Shown: one piece after another, positions 18,034 through 26,608 of the stretch
How positions within the stretch are numbered: the first letter of the stretch is position 1
How the letters are laid out: each line of letters begins with the position of its first letter
Source of the DNA: an uncultured Cellulomonas sp.
GTDB lineage: Bacteria > Actinomycetota > Actinomycetes > Actinomycetales > Cellulomonadaceae
Reading direction: 5' to 3'
DNA length: 64,000 nt
Assembly: GCF_947494015.1 (NCBI RefSeq)
Contig: NZ_CANLTL010000007.1
Location: forward strand, 157,088-221,087
The notes under the pieces: model-generated
Databases searched by the model: none
What the model saw: only the letters and a program-made list of their open reading frames with translations
Told to the model about the DNA's origin: nothing
Translations under genes and position numbers: made by a program

Positions 18034-18097
18034 GGCTGAACGCTAACCGATGTCGGCGCAGTGGCCCCACCCGGCCGCGACCAGCACACTGCCCGTC

Positions 18098-19171
18098 ATG
18101 GACCTGCCGGTGATGCCGCCCGTGAAGCCGATGCTCGCCAAGTCCGTCGCCGACATCCCGCCCGGGCAGCACTACGAGCCCAAGTGGGACGGCTTCCGCG
18201 CGATCGTGTTCCGCGACGGCGACGAGGTCGAGATCGGCAGCCGCAACACCAAGCCGATCACCCGGTACTTCCCCGAGGTCGCCGCCGCGGCGCTCACCGA
18301 GCTGCCCGCGCGGTGCGTCGTCGACGGCGAGATCATCGTCGCCGGCACCGACGCCACCGGCCTGGACTTCGAGGCGCTGCTGCAGCGCATCCACCCCGCG
18401 GCGTCGCGGGTGCAGCTGCTCGCCCGCGAGACGCCGGCCGTGCTGGTGGTCTTCGACCTGCTCGCGCTCGGCGACGAGGACCTGACCGGGCGCCCGCTCG
18501 CCGAGCGGCGGGCGCTGCTCGAGCAGCACGTGCCCGGCGGTGGCCCCGGCGTCTACCTCACGCCCGCGACCGCCGACCTCGCCGTGGCCCGGCAGTGGTT
18601 CGAGCTGTTCGAGGGCGCCGGCCTGGACGGCGTCGTCGCCAAGGACCTGACCGGGACGTACCAGCCGGACAAGCGCGTGATGACCAAGATCAAGCACGAG
18701 CGCACCGCCGACTGCGTCGTGGCGGGCTACCGCGTGCACAAGGCCGCCGACGACGCCGTCGGCTCCCTCCTGCTCGGGCTGCACGACGACGCGGGCGTGC
18801 TCGCCTCGGTCGGCGTGACCAGCTCCTTCCCGATGGCCCGCCGCAGGGAGCTGTTCGCCGAGCTGCAGCCCCTGGTCACCGACGCCGCCGACCACCCCTG
18901 GACCGCCCGGCCGGCCGGCAGCGCCGCCACGGGTCGCACCCCGCGCGACTCCGAGACCAGCCGCTGGAACAGCGGCAGGGACCTGAGCTTCGTCCCGCTG
19001 CGCCCCGAGCGCGTGGTCGAGGTGCGCTACGACCACATGGAGGGACCCCGCTTCCGCCACACGACCCAGTTCGTGCGGTGGCGCCCGGACCGGGACCCGG
19101 CCAGCTGCACCTACGCCCAGCTCGAGGTCCCGGTCCGGTTCGACCTCGCTGACGTGCTCTCCGGCGGCTGA
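18098..19171 (+). CDS. ATP-dependent DNA ligase (LigC-type, ligase domain only)
   Basis: Seals nicks through a lysine-AMP intermediate. Motif I is KWDG with Lys29 as the adenylated residue. Further nucleotidyltransferase motifs are CVVDGEII, FDLLA, GVVAKD and MTKIKHERTADCV (motif V), followed by an OB-fold domain to residue 357. There is no polymerase or nuclease domain, unlike LigD, so it resembles LigC used in alternative repair. The ATG at 18098 starts just before the conserved PPVKPMLAKS; an in-frame ATG at 18050 would add 16 residues. The alpha/beta hydrolase gene follows after 17 bases and may be co-transcribed. Confidence 0.9.
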   Translation: MDLPVMPPVKPMLAKSVADIPPGQHYEPKWDGFRAIVFRDGDEVEIGSRNTKPITRYFPEVAAAALTELPARCVVDGEIIVAGTDATGLDFEALLQRIHPAASRVQLLARETPAVLVVFDLLALGDEDLTGRPLAERRALLEQHVPGGGPGVYLTPATADLAVARQWFELFEGAGLDGVVAKDLTGTYQPDKRVMTKIKHERTADCVVAGYRVHKAADDAVGSLLLGLHDDAGVLASVGVTSSFPMARRRELFAELQPLVTDAADHPWTARPAGSAATGRTPRDSETSRWNSGRDLSFVPLRPERVVEVRYDHMEGPRFRHTTQFVRWRPDRDPASCTYAQLEVPVRFDLADVLSGG

Positions 19172-19188
19172 CGCCGCACGATGGGCAC

Positions 19189-20031
19189 GTGGACAGCTTC
19201 AGCCGCGGCGGACTGACCTTCGACGTCCGCGACTCCGGGCCCCCGGACGGACCTGTCGTGGTGTGCCTGCACGGGTTCCCCCAGGACGGCTCCGCCTTCG
19301 ACGCGGTCGCGCCGCTGCTCGCCGCGCAGGGCCTGCGCGTGCTCGCGCCGGACCAGCGCGGCTACTCCCCCGGTGCGCGCCCGACCGGCCGCGCCCCGTA
19401 CGTGCTGCGTGAGCTGGTCGACGACGTCGTCGCCCTGCTGGACGCCGCCGGCGTCGAGCGCGCGCACGTCGTCGGGCACGACTGGGGCGGAGCCGTGGCC
19501 TGGGCGCTGGCCAGCCGCCGGGCCGACCGGGTGGCGTCCCTGACGGCGCTGTCCACCCCGCACCCCGCGGCCGTCGTGCGCAGCCTGACCCGCAGCCTGC
19601 AGCCGCTGCGCTCGTGGTACATGGCCGCGTTCCAGCTGCCCGGCTTCCCCGAGCGCCTCCTGCTGGCCGACGACGGCGCCCGGCTGCGCCGCACGCTGGT
19701 GTCGACCGGGCTCGCCGAGGACCGCGCCGCGGCCTACACCCGGCGGATGCAGGAGCCCGGCGCCCTGACGGCCGCGCTCGCGTGGTACCGGGCCATCCCG
19801 CTCGGCCGCGGCTTCGGCGCCGGGACCGTCCGGGTGCCGACGGCCTACCTCTCGGGGCGCCACGACCCGTTCTTCGCGCCCGCCGCGGTCCGCGGCACCG
19901 CCCGGTACGTTCGCGGCCGGTTCCGGTCGGTCGCGCTCGACGCCGGTCACTGGGTGCCGGAGGCCGAGCCGGACCGGGTCGCCGACGTCGTGACGAGCCT
20001 GGCCCGGGCCGCGGAGCGCGACCCGCACTGA
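19189..20031 (+). CDS. alpha/beta hydrolase, epoxide hydrolase-like
   Basis: A soluble 280-residue hydrolase. The oxyanion segment HGFPQDG is at 28-34, the nucleophile elbow VGHDWGGA has Asp98 (an acid nucleophile as in epoxide hydrolases and haloalkane dehalogenases rather than the esterase Ser), Asp226 lies in SGRHDPFF, and His254 in DAGHWVPE. A cap domain occupies about 125-205. It directly follows the DNA ligase gene. The substrate cannot be read from sequence. The GTG at 19189 has no clear RBS. Confidence 0.85.
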   Translation: MDSFSRGGLTFDVRDSGPPDGPVVVCLHGFPQDGSAFDAVAPLLAAQGLRVLAPDQRGYSPGARPTGRAPYVLRELVDDVVALLDAAGVERAHVVGHDWGGAVAWALASRRADRVASLTALSTPHPAAVVRSLTRSLQPLRSWYMAAFQLPGFPERLLLADDGARLRRTLVSTGLAEDRAAAYTRRMQEPGALTAALAWYRAIPLGRGFGAGTVRVPTAYLSGRHDPFFAPAAVRGTARYVRGRFRSVALDAGHWVPEAEPDRVADVVTSLARAAERDPH

Positions 20032-20355
20032 GCGAGCGCCCGCACCGCGAGCGGGTGAACCTCGCCGCCCCACGCCGACGGCGACCGGCCGGGGTGGGGC
20101 CGGGCCGTAGACTCTCGCGGACGACGAGCGCCGTCGACCGCCCCAGCGGCGCACCACCAGGCAGCTCGCCGTCTGCAGCACCGGTGCCGCGCGTCGCCGT
20201 CTGCGAGCCGTGCGGCGTGACCGAGCCGCAGCGAACTGGCAGGCCGCCGCCCCCGGGTGGCGGCGTCACGACGAAGGGAACCCGCCCGTGCCGTCCCAGG
20301 TCCCGCAGATCGCAGGCACCCGGTGACCGACGGGCCCTCCGGGAAGGCGCCGCTC
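20032..20355 (+). promoter_or_regulatory. 324-base upstream region of the second flippase gene
   Basis: Holds CGGGTGAA at 20052-20059 (reverse complement of the TTCACCCG motif found before other EPS genes) and a -10-like TAGACT at 20108-20113. If used, that -10 leaves an untranslated leader of about 240 bases. No riboswitch motif is recognised in that leader, and no hairpin stands out. Confidence 0.4.
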
Positions 20356-21906
20356 GTGTCGGACCCCACCCAGCCTGCCGCGGCGGCCACCCCGGACCTG
20401 CCGTCCGAGCCGGGCGAGCCGTCCGCGACGCCCGCACCCGGCGGGTCCCCGGGTGGACTGCGCCAGAAGGCCGTCACCGGGGTGATGTGGACGGCGACCG
20501 AGAAGTGGTCGCTGAAGCTGAGCACCCTGGTCGGGTTCATCATCCTGGGCAACCTGCTCTCGCCCGTGGACTTCGGCATCGTCGCTCTCGCCATGTCCTT
20601 CATCGGGTTCCTCACCACGCTGGCCGACGGCGGCTTCAGCGCCTACCTCGTGCAGAAGCAGCGGCTCACGTCCGCCATCACGAGCACGTCGTTCTGGTCC
20701 ACGTCCGCCCTCGCCCTGCTGCTCGCGCTCGCCCTGGTCGCCCTGGCGCCGCTGTTCAGCCGGCTGCTCGACGTGCCGGAGCTCACGGCCGTGCTCCGCG
20801 CGCTCGCGCTTGCGCTGTTCATCTCCGGCCTGTCGGTGGTCCCGGCGGCCCTCATGTCCCGTGAGATGCAGTTCAAGCAGCTCGCGATCCGGCAGATCTC
20901 CGCGACCGTGGTCTCCGTGGTGGTCGCGATCGCGCTCGCGCTCGGCGGCGCGGGCGTGTGGGCCCTGGTGGCCCAGACCCTGGTGCGCAGCGTGGTCGCC
21001 CTGATCATCCTGTGGTTGAGCACGGACTTCCGTCCCCGCTTCACCTTCGACCGCGGCGAGGCCCGGGCGATGACGTCCTACGGCAGCAAGTCGCTCGCGG
21101 TCGGCATGCAGGTGCAGCTGCGCGCACAAGGGCAGCTGCTCATCATCGGCGCCCTGGCCGGGCCGGTCGTCGTCGGGTACTGGACGGTCGCCGGTCGCCT
21201 GGTCGGTGTCGTCGTCGACGTCTTCTCCTCCGTGGTCGGCGCCGTCGCCCACCCCGTCTTCGCCCGCCTGCAGGGATCCCCCGAGCGGCTGAGCCGGGCG
21301 CTGAGCAGCACCCGAGCGCTCAGCTCGCTGGTGCTCGTGCCGGCGCTCGTGCTGCTCGCCCTGGTCAGCAAGGACGTCGTCCCGGCGGTGTTCGGCGACC
21401 AGTGGACGCCGACGACCACCGTCGCCTCCCTGCTGGCGATGTCGGCCCTGTTCAACATGGTCACCCGGTTCGACCGGTCGGCGCTGCTGGCGACCGGCCA
21501 CCCCGGTGCCGAGCTGTGGGTCACGACCGTGTTCATGGTCATCCAGCTCGGGCTGGCCGCGCTGTTCGCCACCGACCTCGAGCTGCTGGCCGCGGCGACG
21601 GGGCTGTCCATGGTGGTGGCCGTCCCGGTGCGCCTGCTCGTGGTGCGTCGCCTGCTCGGCGTCCCGCTGCGCGGGGTGGTGCCGACCGCCCTGGTGCTCC
21701 TCGCCGGTGGCCTGGCGGCGGCCGCCGTCCTGGGCGCCGAGGCGCTGCTCGGCCTCGAGGACTGGGCGTACGTGTCGCTCGCCGTCGTGATCGGGATGGT
21801 GGTGTACGTCGGGGTGATCCTGCTGGTCGCGCGCCCCGTCGTGCTCGAGGCGGTCGGGATGGTCCCGGCCAGGCTGCGCCGGCGACTGCGCCTGCCGGGG
21901 GCGTAG
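20356..21906 (+). CDS. Wzx-type flippase of the oligosaccharide flippase family
   Basis: Membrane exporter of lipid-linked oligosaccharides, 516 residues with about 14 hydrophobic segments. The family-typical start GVMWTATEKWSLKLSTLVGF and LSPVDFGIVALAMSF are present, as in Wzx/TuaB/AmsL-like proteins. The GTG at 20356 is chosen because GGAAGG lies 8 bases upstream; an in-frame GTG at 20323 lacks an RBS. It opens the second EPS block, and with the Wzy at 35808 and the Wzz at 37301 gives this block its own Wzx/Wzy/Wzz set. It is clearly different in sequence from the flippase at 6870. Confidence 0.85.
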   Translation: MSDPTQPAAAATPDLPSEPGEPSATPAPGGSPGGLRQKAVTGVMWTATEKWSLKLSTLVGFIILGNLLSPVDFGIVALAMSFIGFLTTLADGGFSAYLVQKQRLTSAITSTSFWSTSALALLLALALVALAPLFSRLLDVPELTAVLRALALALFISGLSVVPAALMSREMQFKQLAIRQISATVVSVVVAIALALGGAGVWALVAQTLVRSVVALIILWLSTDFRPRFTFDRGEARAMTSYGSKSLAVGMQVQLRAQGQLLIIGALAGPVVVGYWTVAGRLVGVVVDVFSSVVGAVAHPVFARLQGSPERLSRALSSTRALSSLVLVPALVLLALVSKDVVPAVFGDQWTPTTTVASLLAMSALFNMVTRFDRSALLATGHPGAELWVTTVFMVIQLGLAALFATDLELLAAATGLSMVVAVPVRLLVVRRLLGVPLRGVVPTALVLLAGGLAAAAVLGAEALLGLEDWAYVSLAVVIGMVVYVGVILLVARPVVLEAVGMVPARLRRRLRLPGA

Positions 21907-21940
21907 CGCTCACCGCGCGACCCCGTCAAGGACACGATCC

Positions 21941-21957
21941 GGCCGGCGCCGCCGGCC
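21941..21957 (+). terminator. candidate terminator after the flippase gene
   Basis: Inverted repeat GGCCGGC / GCCGGCC with loop GCC, 35 bases after the stop codon. Short but perfect; no U-tract. Confidence 0.4.
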
Positions 21958-21981
21958 GCTGCTGAGGCGAACCCGGTCCGC

Positions 21982-22010
21982 GTCACCCGTTCGCCGCTCA
22001 ACTTCACCCG
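21982..22010 (+). promoter_or_regulatory. pair of TCACCCG repeats 21 bases apart upstream of the riboswitch
   Basis: GTCACCCG (21982-21989) and TTCACCCG (22003-22010) lie on the same face of the helix, 21 bases apart, just upstream of the c-di-GMP riboswitch. They are possible sites for a transcription factor shared with other EPS genes (see 24438, 38608, 15030, 20052). Confidence 0.35.
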
Positions 22011-22029
22011 CCCCGCGCCGATCGTTCGG

Positions 22030-22115
22030 CCGTCCACGAAAACGCAAACCCGTCGCGAGGCGGGGACGCAAAGCCATGGGACCCACGCGGTTCGCCAGGC
22101 CACCGAACGACGGAG
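22030..22115 (+). promoter_or_regulatory. class I cyclic-di-GMP riboswitch (GEMM-I)
   Basis: The leader contains GCAAACC (22044-22050), a 6-bp hairpin CCCGTC-GCGA-GGCGGG (22049-22064) capped by a GNRA tetraloop, then GGGACGCAAAGCCA (22063-22076), an exact match to the class I c-di-GMP consensus. A second arm with GGTTCG / CGAAC (22090-22107) is in the place of the tetraloop-receptor helix. CCGTC (22030) can pair with GACGG (22109) as the closing helix, directly next to the GGAG RBS (22112-22115), 6 bases before the GTG. The RBS next to the aptamer suggests control of translation; the direction (on or off) cannot be told. Confidence 0.8.
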
Positions 22116-22121
22116 AACACC

Positions 22122-24308
22122 GTGCACCGCACGCCCAACCTCCCCCTGCCCGCATCCATCCGGCCGGCACGACGCCGGCCCCGACCGTCCCTGCGGATCA
22201 GCTCCACCGCCGCGCTCGCCGCGCTCGCCGGCTCCCTGCTGGTCGGCCCCGGCGCAGCCCCGGCCGCGGCCGTCCCGTCGGGCGCTCCCGTCGGCTTCGT
22301 CGACAGCGTCGACGCCGTCGCCGGCGGCGTCCGGGTCCGCGGCTGGGCCGCCGACGGCGACACGGCCGGCGCGGTCACCGTGCGCATCACCGCCGGCGGC
22401 ACCACCCGCGACGTGCGGACCGGCGCGCCGCGCGTCGACGTCCAGAGCGTCCACCCCGAGCTGACCACCACGACCGGGTTCGACGCCGTCGTCCCGCTGC
22501 CCACGGGCACGCACCAGGTCTGCGTGACGTTGCTCAACGTCGGCGCCGGGTCGGACTCGGTGCTGCCCTGCCGCACGGCCACGGTCGGCGCCACCACCGC
22601 GGCGGCCGGCACCCGTCCCCTGACCTGGGCGCCGCCGACCCTGACCAACCCCGTCACCGTGACGGTCTCGGCGACGAACCGGCAGCCGCGACTGCAGTCC
22701 GGCCAGGACTACATCATCAAGATGCCGAGCACTCCGCTGGACGTCTCGGGCGGCCTGGTGCTGTCCGGCGGGCGCAACGTGGTGCTCATCGGCGGCGAGA
22801 TCAGGATGTCCAAGGCCGGCACGACGTCGAACGCGCTGCGGGGCCTGTACCTGAAGAACCAGACCGGCACCGTCCATGTCGAGGGCCTGCGGATCACCGG
22901 CTCCACCCTCGCCGAGGGCATCGACCTCGACCAGCGCGCCGGCGGCACCGTGCAGCTGCAGAACATCCGCGTCGACACCGTGCACGGCTCCGAGGGCGGG
23001 CTGCACGCCGACGTGCTGCAGACCTGGGGCGGGCCGACGGTGCTGCGCGTCGACGGCCTGACCGGGTACACCACCTACCAGGGCCTGTTCATGCTGCCCA
23101 TGCAGTACGACAGCCCGGCGCCGCAGGTGTTCGACCTGCGCAACGTCAACCTCGTCGGGCAGGCCGGCAGCAAGTACCTCCTGTGGCGCGACAGCGCGAC
23201 GTGGCCCATCAAGCTCACCAACGTGTGGGCGCAGACCTCGCAGGTCGACGCCCCGCGCCACCAGTTCCTCCGGGACAACGGCACCAACCCCTGGGCCGCG
23301 GTCCAGGAGGGCAAGCCCGCGACCGGCGACATCGTGCCCACCGGCATGGCCGGCCTGCGGTACGTCGCCCCGGGGTACATCGGCACGGCCGCCGTCCCGT
23401 CCACCCAGCCCGCACCCGCGACCACCCCGGCTCCGGCGCCGGCGCCCGCTCCGGCTCCGGCGCCCGCCGCGACCTCGGTGAACCACACGGCGTTCCGGTA
23501 CGGCGGGTCGTGGTCGGTGTCCACCTCGCGCGGTGAGCACTACACCAAGGTCGCGGGCCGGACGGCGTCCCTCACGGCCACGGTCGGCTCCGGCGGCGGC
23601 ACGGTGTCGCTGCAGGGCATCCTCGGCAGGAACAAGGGCATCGCCGCCATCAGCATCGACGGTGGGCCCGAGGTCACCACCAGCCAGTACCGCAGCTCCG
23701 GGCAGACGGCGACGTTCTTCACCACGCCGCAGCTGAGCGCCGGCACGCACACCATCACCGTGCGCGTCACCGGCACCCGCGCCCCGGGCGGAACCGACGC
23801 CTACGTCGCCCTGACCGGCGCCACCACCACCAACGGCACCCTGACGACACCGGCCACCCAGCCCGCGCCGGCGACCCAGCCGGCGCCCGCTGCCGAGCCC
23901 GTGCCAGCCTCCACCGCGACCTCGGTGAACCACTCCGCGTTCCGGTACGGCGGCTCCTGGTCGGTGTCCACCTCGCGCGGTGAGCACTACACGAAGGTGG
24001 CGGGCCGGACGGCGTCCCTCACGGCGACGGTCGGCTCCGGCGGCGGCACGGTGTCGCTGCAGGGCATCCTCGGCACCAACAAGGGCATCGCCGCCATCAG
24101 CATCGACGGCGGACCCGAGGTCACCACCAGCCAGTACCGCAGCCCCAGCCGGACCGGCACCTTCTTCACCACGCCGCAGCTGAGCGCCGGCACGCACACC
24201 ATCACCGTGCGCGTCACCGGCACCCGCGCCCCCGGCGGCACCGACGCCTACGTGGCCCTGACCGGCGCGACCATCACCAACGGGACGCTGAGCACGCCGG
24301 CCGGCTGA
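22122..24308 (+). CDS. secreted parallel beta-helix protein with two galactose-binding-like domains
   Basis: A 728-residue exported protein of no characterised function. Signal peptide about 1-50. Residues about 54-150 form a GWAADGD-type domain seen in actinobacterial surface proteins. Residues about 160-430 resemble a right-handed parallel beta-helix (SGGRNVVLIGGEIRMS, GLRITGSTLAEGIDLDQ, LHADVLQTWGGPTVL, GYTTYQGLFMLP). A Pro/Ala linker leads to two 120-residue repeats (about 453-575 and 602-725) like carbohydrate-binding jelly rolls. The fold recalls pectate lyases and other polysaccharide lyases or epimerases, so processing or binding of the EPS is a reasonable guess. Three paralogs are in the window (24628, 34631, 42337). 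The GTG start has GGAG at 6 bases and sits under a c-di-GMP riboswitch. Confidence 0.85.
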   Translation: MHRTPNLPLPASIRPARRRPRPSLRISSTAALAALAGSLLVGPGAAPAAAVPSGAPVGFVDSVDAVAGGVRVRGWAADGDTAGAVTVRITAGGTTRDVRTGAPRVDVQSVHPELTTTTGFDAVVPLPTGTHQVCVTLLNVGAGSDSVLPCRTATVGATTAAAGTRPLTWAPPTLTNPVTVTVSATNRQPRLQSGQDYIIKMPSTPLDVSGGLVLSGGRNVVLIGGEIRMSKAGTTSNALRGLYLKNQTGTVHVEGLRITGSTLAEGIDLDQRAGGTVQLQNIRVDTVHGSEGGLHADVLQTWGGPTVLRVDGLTGYTTYQGLFMLPMQYDSPAPQVFDLRNVNLVGQAGSKYLLWRDSATWPIKLTNVWAQTSQVDAPRHQFLRDNGTNPWAAVQEGKPATGDIVPTGMAGLRYVAPGYIGTAAVPSTQPAPATTPAPAPAPAPAPAPAATSVNHTAFRYGGSWSVSTSRGEHYTKVAGRTASLTATVGSGGGTVSLQGILGRNKGIAAISIDGGPEVTTSQYRSSGQTATFFTTPQLSAGTHTITVRVTGTRAPGGTDAYVALTGATTTNGTLTTPATQPAPATQPAPAAEPVPASTATSVNHSAFRYGGSWSVSTSRGEHYTKVAGRTASLTATVGSGGGTVSLQGILGTNKGIAAISIDGGPEVTTSQYRSPSRTGTFFTTPQLSAGTHTITVRVTGTRAPGGTDAYVALTGATITNGTLSTPAG
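23482..24303 (+). repeat. two tandem copies of a ~370-bp binding-domain repeat
   Basis: Copies at about 23482-23850 and 23930-24303 are nearly identical at DNA level, separated by a Pro/Ala linker. The second copy is also almost identical to 26109-26490 in the next gene, including the stop codon, implying recent duplication or gene conversion. Confidence 0.85.
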
Positions 24309-24370
24309 TCGACCCGAGCACGCTGCTCGAGCGCACCGCTCGAGCGCACCACCCGGCGCACTGCGGCGGA

Positions 24371-24396
24371 GGCGGACCACCGGTGGGTGGTCCGCC
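24371..24396 (+). terminator. terminator after the first beta-helix gene
   Basis: Perfect 11-bp stem GGCGGACCACC / GGTGGTCCGCC with a GGTG loop, followed by TTCGTCGTC. The remainder of this 319-base intergenic stretch holds the TTCACCCG repeats, promoter and leader of the next gene. Confidence 0.7.
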
Positions 24397-24437
24397 TTCG
24401 TCGTCCCGGCCGGGTGCCCGACGGGCCTGCGCGCGGA

Positions 24438-24457
24438 TTCACCCGCTGGTTCACCCG
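24438..24457 (+). promoter_or_regulatory. tandem TTCACCCG repeats upstream of the second beta-helix promoter
   Basis: Two exact TTCACCCG copies with a 12-base period (24438-24445, 24450-24457), centred about 55 bases before the -35 box. Candidate activator or repressor sites. Confidence 0.4.
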
Positions 24458-24501
24458 TTCAGCGCTTGCGGCTTCGAGTGTCGTGACGTATGTCACCATG
24501 C

Positions 24502-24530
24502 TTGCCCGGCTCTCGACGCCGCCCTACGGT
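24502..24530 (+). promoter_or_regulatory. promoter of the second beta-helix gene
   Basis: TTGCCC (24502-24507), a 17-base spacer, then TACGGT (24525-24530). The same TTGCCC and TACGTT pair with an 18-base spacer precedes the paralogous leader at 26644. Transcription would start near 24537, at the edge of the conserved leader. Confidence 0.55.
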
Positions 24531-24535
24531 GTCAC

Positions 24536-24621
24536 GCGTCCTGAAGGACACGCGGCCCCGTTCGGCGGGGACGTGACGCCACGGGCCGTGCGTTCGACGC
24601 GGGCCATCGAACGACACGGAG
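24536..24621 (+). promoter_or_regulatory. variant leader RNA homologous to the c-di-GMP-I riboswitch
   Basis: Aligns with the riboswitch at 22030: hairpin CCCCG / CGGGG (24556-24570), then GGGACGTGACGCCA where the class consensus is GGGACGCAAAGCCA, then a GTTCGA / TCGAAC arm and CGACACGGAG with the RBS. The upstream GCAAACC is replaced by GCGGCC, and the GNRA loop is lost. An extra hairpin GTCC-TGAA-GGAC (24538-24549) precedes it. It is either a decayed riboswitch or one with altered specificity. Confidence 0.55.
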
Positions 24622-24627
24622 AACCAC

Positions 24628-26490
24628 GTGCACCGCAGACGGATCACCCCTGCCCGCAGAAGCCGGGCGGCGGCCGGGCACAGGACCGTTCGGCGCCTCA
24701 CGGTCGCCGCGGCCGCCGGTGCGCTCCTGCTGGCCGGGGCGGCGCCCGCCCAGGCCGCGACCGTTCCGCCGTCGAGCACCGCCGAGGCGACCGAGCCGGC
24801 GCCGGTCGACACGACCCTCGCCACCTCGAGCAGCACCCGACCGCTGACCTGGGCACCGCCGCGGCTGACGAACCCGACGACGGTCACCGTCTCCGCCAGC
24901 AAGCACAACCTGAGCCTGAGCTCCGGCCGGGACTACGTCATCGCGATGCCCAGCACGCCCCTGAACGTGAAGGGCGGGCTCACCATCTCCGGGGGCCGCA
25001 ACGTCGTGCTCATCGGCGGCGAGATCAAGATCTCGCAGAGCAGCACGTCCGCCAACGCGCTGCGCGGCCTGTACCTCAAGGGGCAGAGCGGCACGGTGCA
25101 CGTCGAGGGTCTGAAGATCACCGGGTCCACCCTCGCCGACGGCATCAACCTCGACCAGCGCAACGGTGCGACGGTGCAGCTGCAGAACATCCGCGTCGAC
25201 ACGGTCCACGGCACGGGGGGCCTGCACCCCGACGTGCTGCAGTCCTGGGCCGGTCCCACGGTGCTGCGCATCGACGGCTTCACCGGGTACACCACGTACC
25301 AGGGCTTCTTCCTGACCCCGCTGCAGTACGGCCCGGCACCGTCCAAGGTGGACCTGCGCAACGTGAACCTGGTCGGTCAGGGTGGGAGCAAGTACCTCAT
25401 GTGGCGCGACGGCGGGTCGGGCTCGTGGCCGCTGACCTACCAGAACGTGTGGGTGCAGTCGTCGCAGACGGACGCCCCGCGCAGCCAGTTCCTGCGCACC
25501 AACGGAACGACGTCGTGGGCGAACGTCAACCTGGGCCGGCCGGGCGGGGTGGACTTCGTCCCCGCCGGGATGGCGGGGGTCGGGTACCGCTCCCCGGGCT
25601 ACGCAGGCTCCGCGGCACCGGCACCGGCACCCGCTCCGGCGCCCGCACCCGCTCCGGCCCCGGCCCCGGCCCCGGCTTCTGCGGCCTCGGTCGATCACAC
25701 GGCGTTCCGGTACGGCGGGTCGTGGTCGGTGTCCACCTCGCGCGGTGAGCACTACACCAAGGTCGCCGGCCGGACGGCGTCCCTCACGGCCACGGTCGGC
25801 TCCGGCGGCGGCACGGTGTCGCTGCAGGGCATCCTCGGCACCAACAAGGGCATCGCCGCCATCAGCATCGACGGCGGACCCGAGGTCACCACCAGCCAGT
25901 ACCGCAGCCCCGGCCGGACCGGCACCTTCTTCACCACACCCGCGCTGAGCGCCGGCACGCACACCATCACCGTGCGCGTCACCGGCACCCGCGCCCCCGG
26001 CGGCACCGACGCCTACGTCGCCCTGACCGGCGCCACCGCCACCAACGGCACCCTGAGCACGCCGACGTCGTCGCCGGCGACGGCGTCCGCCGCCGCGTCG
26101 TCGTCCGTGGACCACACCGCGTTCCGGTACGGCGGCTCCTGGTCGGTGTCCACCTCGCGCGGTGAGCACTACACCAAGGTGGCCGGCCGGACGGCGTCCC
26201 TCACGGCCACGGTCGGCTCCGGCGGCGGCACGGTGTCGCTGCAGGGCATCCTCGGCACCAACAAGGGCATCGCCGCCATCAGCATCGACGGCGGACCCGA
26301 GGTCACCACCAGCCAGTACCGCAGCCCCAGCCGGACCGGCACCTTCTTCACCACGCCGCAGCTGAGCGCCGGCACGCACACCATCACCGTGCGCGTCACC
26401 GGCACCCGCGCCCCCGGCGGCACCGACGCCTACGTGGCCCTGACCGGCGCCACCATCACCAACGGGACGCTGAGCACGCCGGCCGGCTGA
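24628..26490 (+). CDS. secreted parallel beta-helix protein with two galactose-binding-like domains (second paralog)
   Basis: A 620-residue paralog of the protein at 22122 that lacks the GWAADGD-type domain. Signal peptide about 1-45 (LTVAAAAGALLLAGAAPAQA). The beta-helix region is about 72-325, with PLTWAPPRLTNPTTVTVS, ISGGRNVVLIGGEIKIS, GINLDQRNGATVQLQNIRVD, LHPDVLQSWAGPTVLRIDG and TTYQGFFLTP. Note His-Pro-Asp where the paralogs have His-Ala-Asp. An alternating Pro/Ala linker precedes two binding-domain repeats (about 354-477, 493-618). The GTG start has GGAG at 6 bases, inside the tail of the variant leader RNA. It is probably co-regulated with the first paralog. Confidence 0.85.
   Translation: MHRRRITPARRSRAAAGHRTVRRLTVAAAAGALLLAGAAPAQAATVPPSSTAEATEPAPVDTTLATSSSTRPLTWAPPRLTNPTTVTVSASKHNLSLSSGRDYVIAMPSTPLNVKGGLTISGGRNVVLIGGEIKISQSSTSANALRGLYLKGQSGTVHVEGLKITGSTLADGINLDQRNGATVQLQNIRVDTVHGTGGLHPDVLQSWAGPTVLRIDGFTGYTTYQGFFLTPLQYGPAPSKVDLRNVNLVGQGGSKYLMWRDGGSGSWPLTYQNVWVQSSQTDAPRSQFLRTNGTTSWANVNLGRPGGVDFVPAGMAGVGYRSPGYAGSAAPAPAPAPAPAPAPAPAPAPASAASVDHTAFRYGGSWSVSTSRGEHYTKVAGRTASLTATVGSGGGTVSLQGILGTNKGIAAISIDGGPEVTTSQYRSPGRTGTFFTTPALSAGTHTITVRVTGTRAPGGTDAYVALTGATATNGTLSTPTSSPATASAAASSSVDHTAFRYGGSWSVSTSRGEHYTKVAGRTASLTATVGSGGGTVSLQGILGTNKGIAAISIDGGPEVTTSQYRSPSRTGTFFTTPQLSAGTHTITVRVTGTRAPGGTDAYVALTGATITNGTLSTPAG
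25690..26482 (+). repeat. two further copies of the ~370-bp binding-domain repeat
   Basis: Copies at about 25690-26060 and 26109-26482. The downstream copy is close to identical to 23930-24303, to the last codon and stop. Such direct repeats about 2.2 kb apart could recombine and delete or amplify one gene. Confidence 0.85.
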
Positions 26491-26560
26491 TCGCTGCCTC
26501 CGGGCGCAGCCTCGGCACCCCATCCTCGGCACCGCGGCCTCCGCACCGCGGCCCGGCAGC

Positions 26561-26594
26561 GCGTGGCGGCCCGTCGCAGGACGGGCCGCCACGC
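26561..26594 (+). terminator. terminator after the second beta-helix gene
   Basis: Perfect 15-bp stem GCGTGGCGGCCCGTC / GACGGGCCGCCACGC with a 4-base loop (GCAG). Very strong. Confidence 0.75.
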
Positions 26595-26608
26595 GGCCGG
26601 CACCTCGC

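Noticed and set aside
24525..24533. GTGTC pairing with GACAC as a closing helix of the variant leader
   Set aside because: The 5' strand overlaps the predicted -10 box and would lie upstream of the transcript start, so it cannot be part of the RNA.
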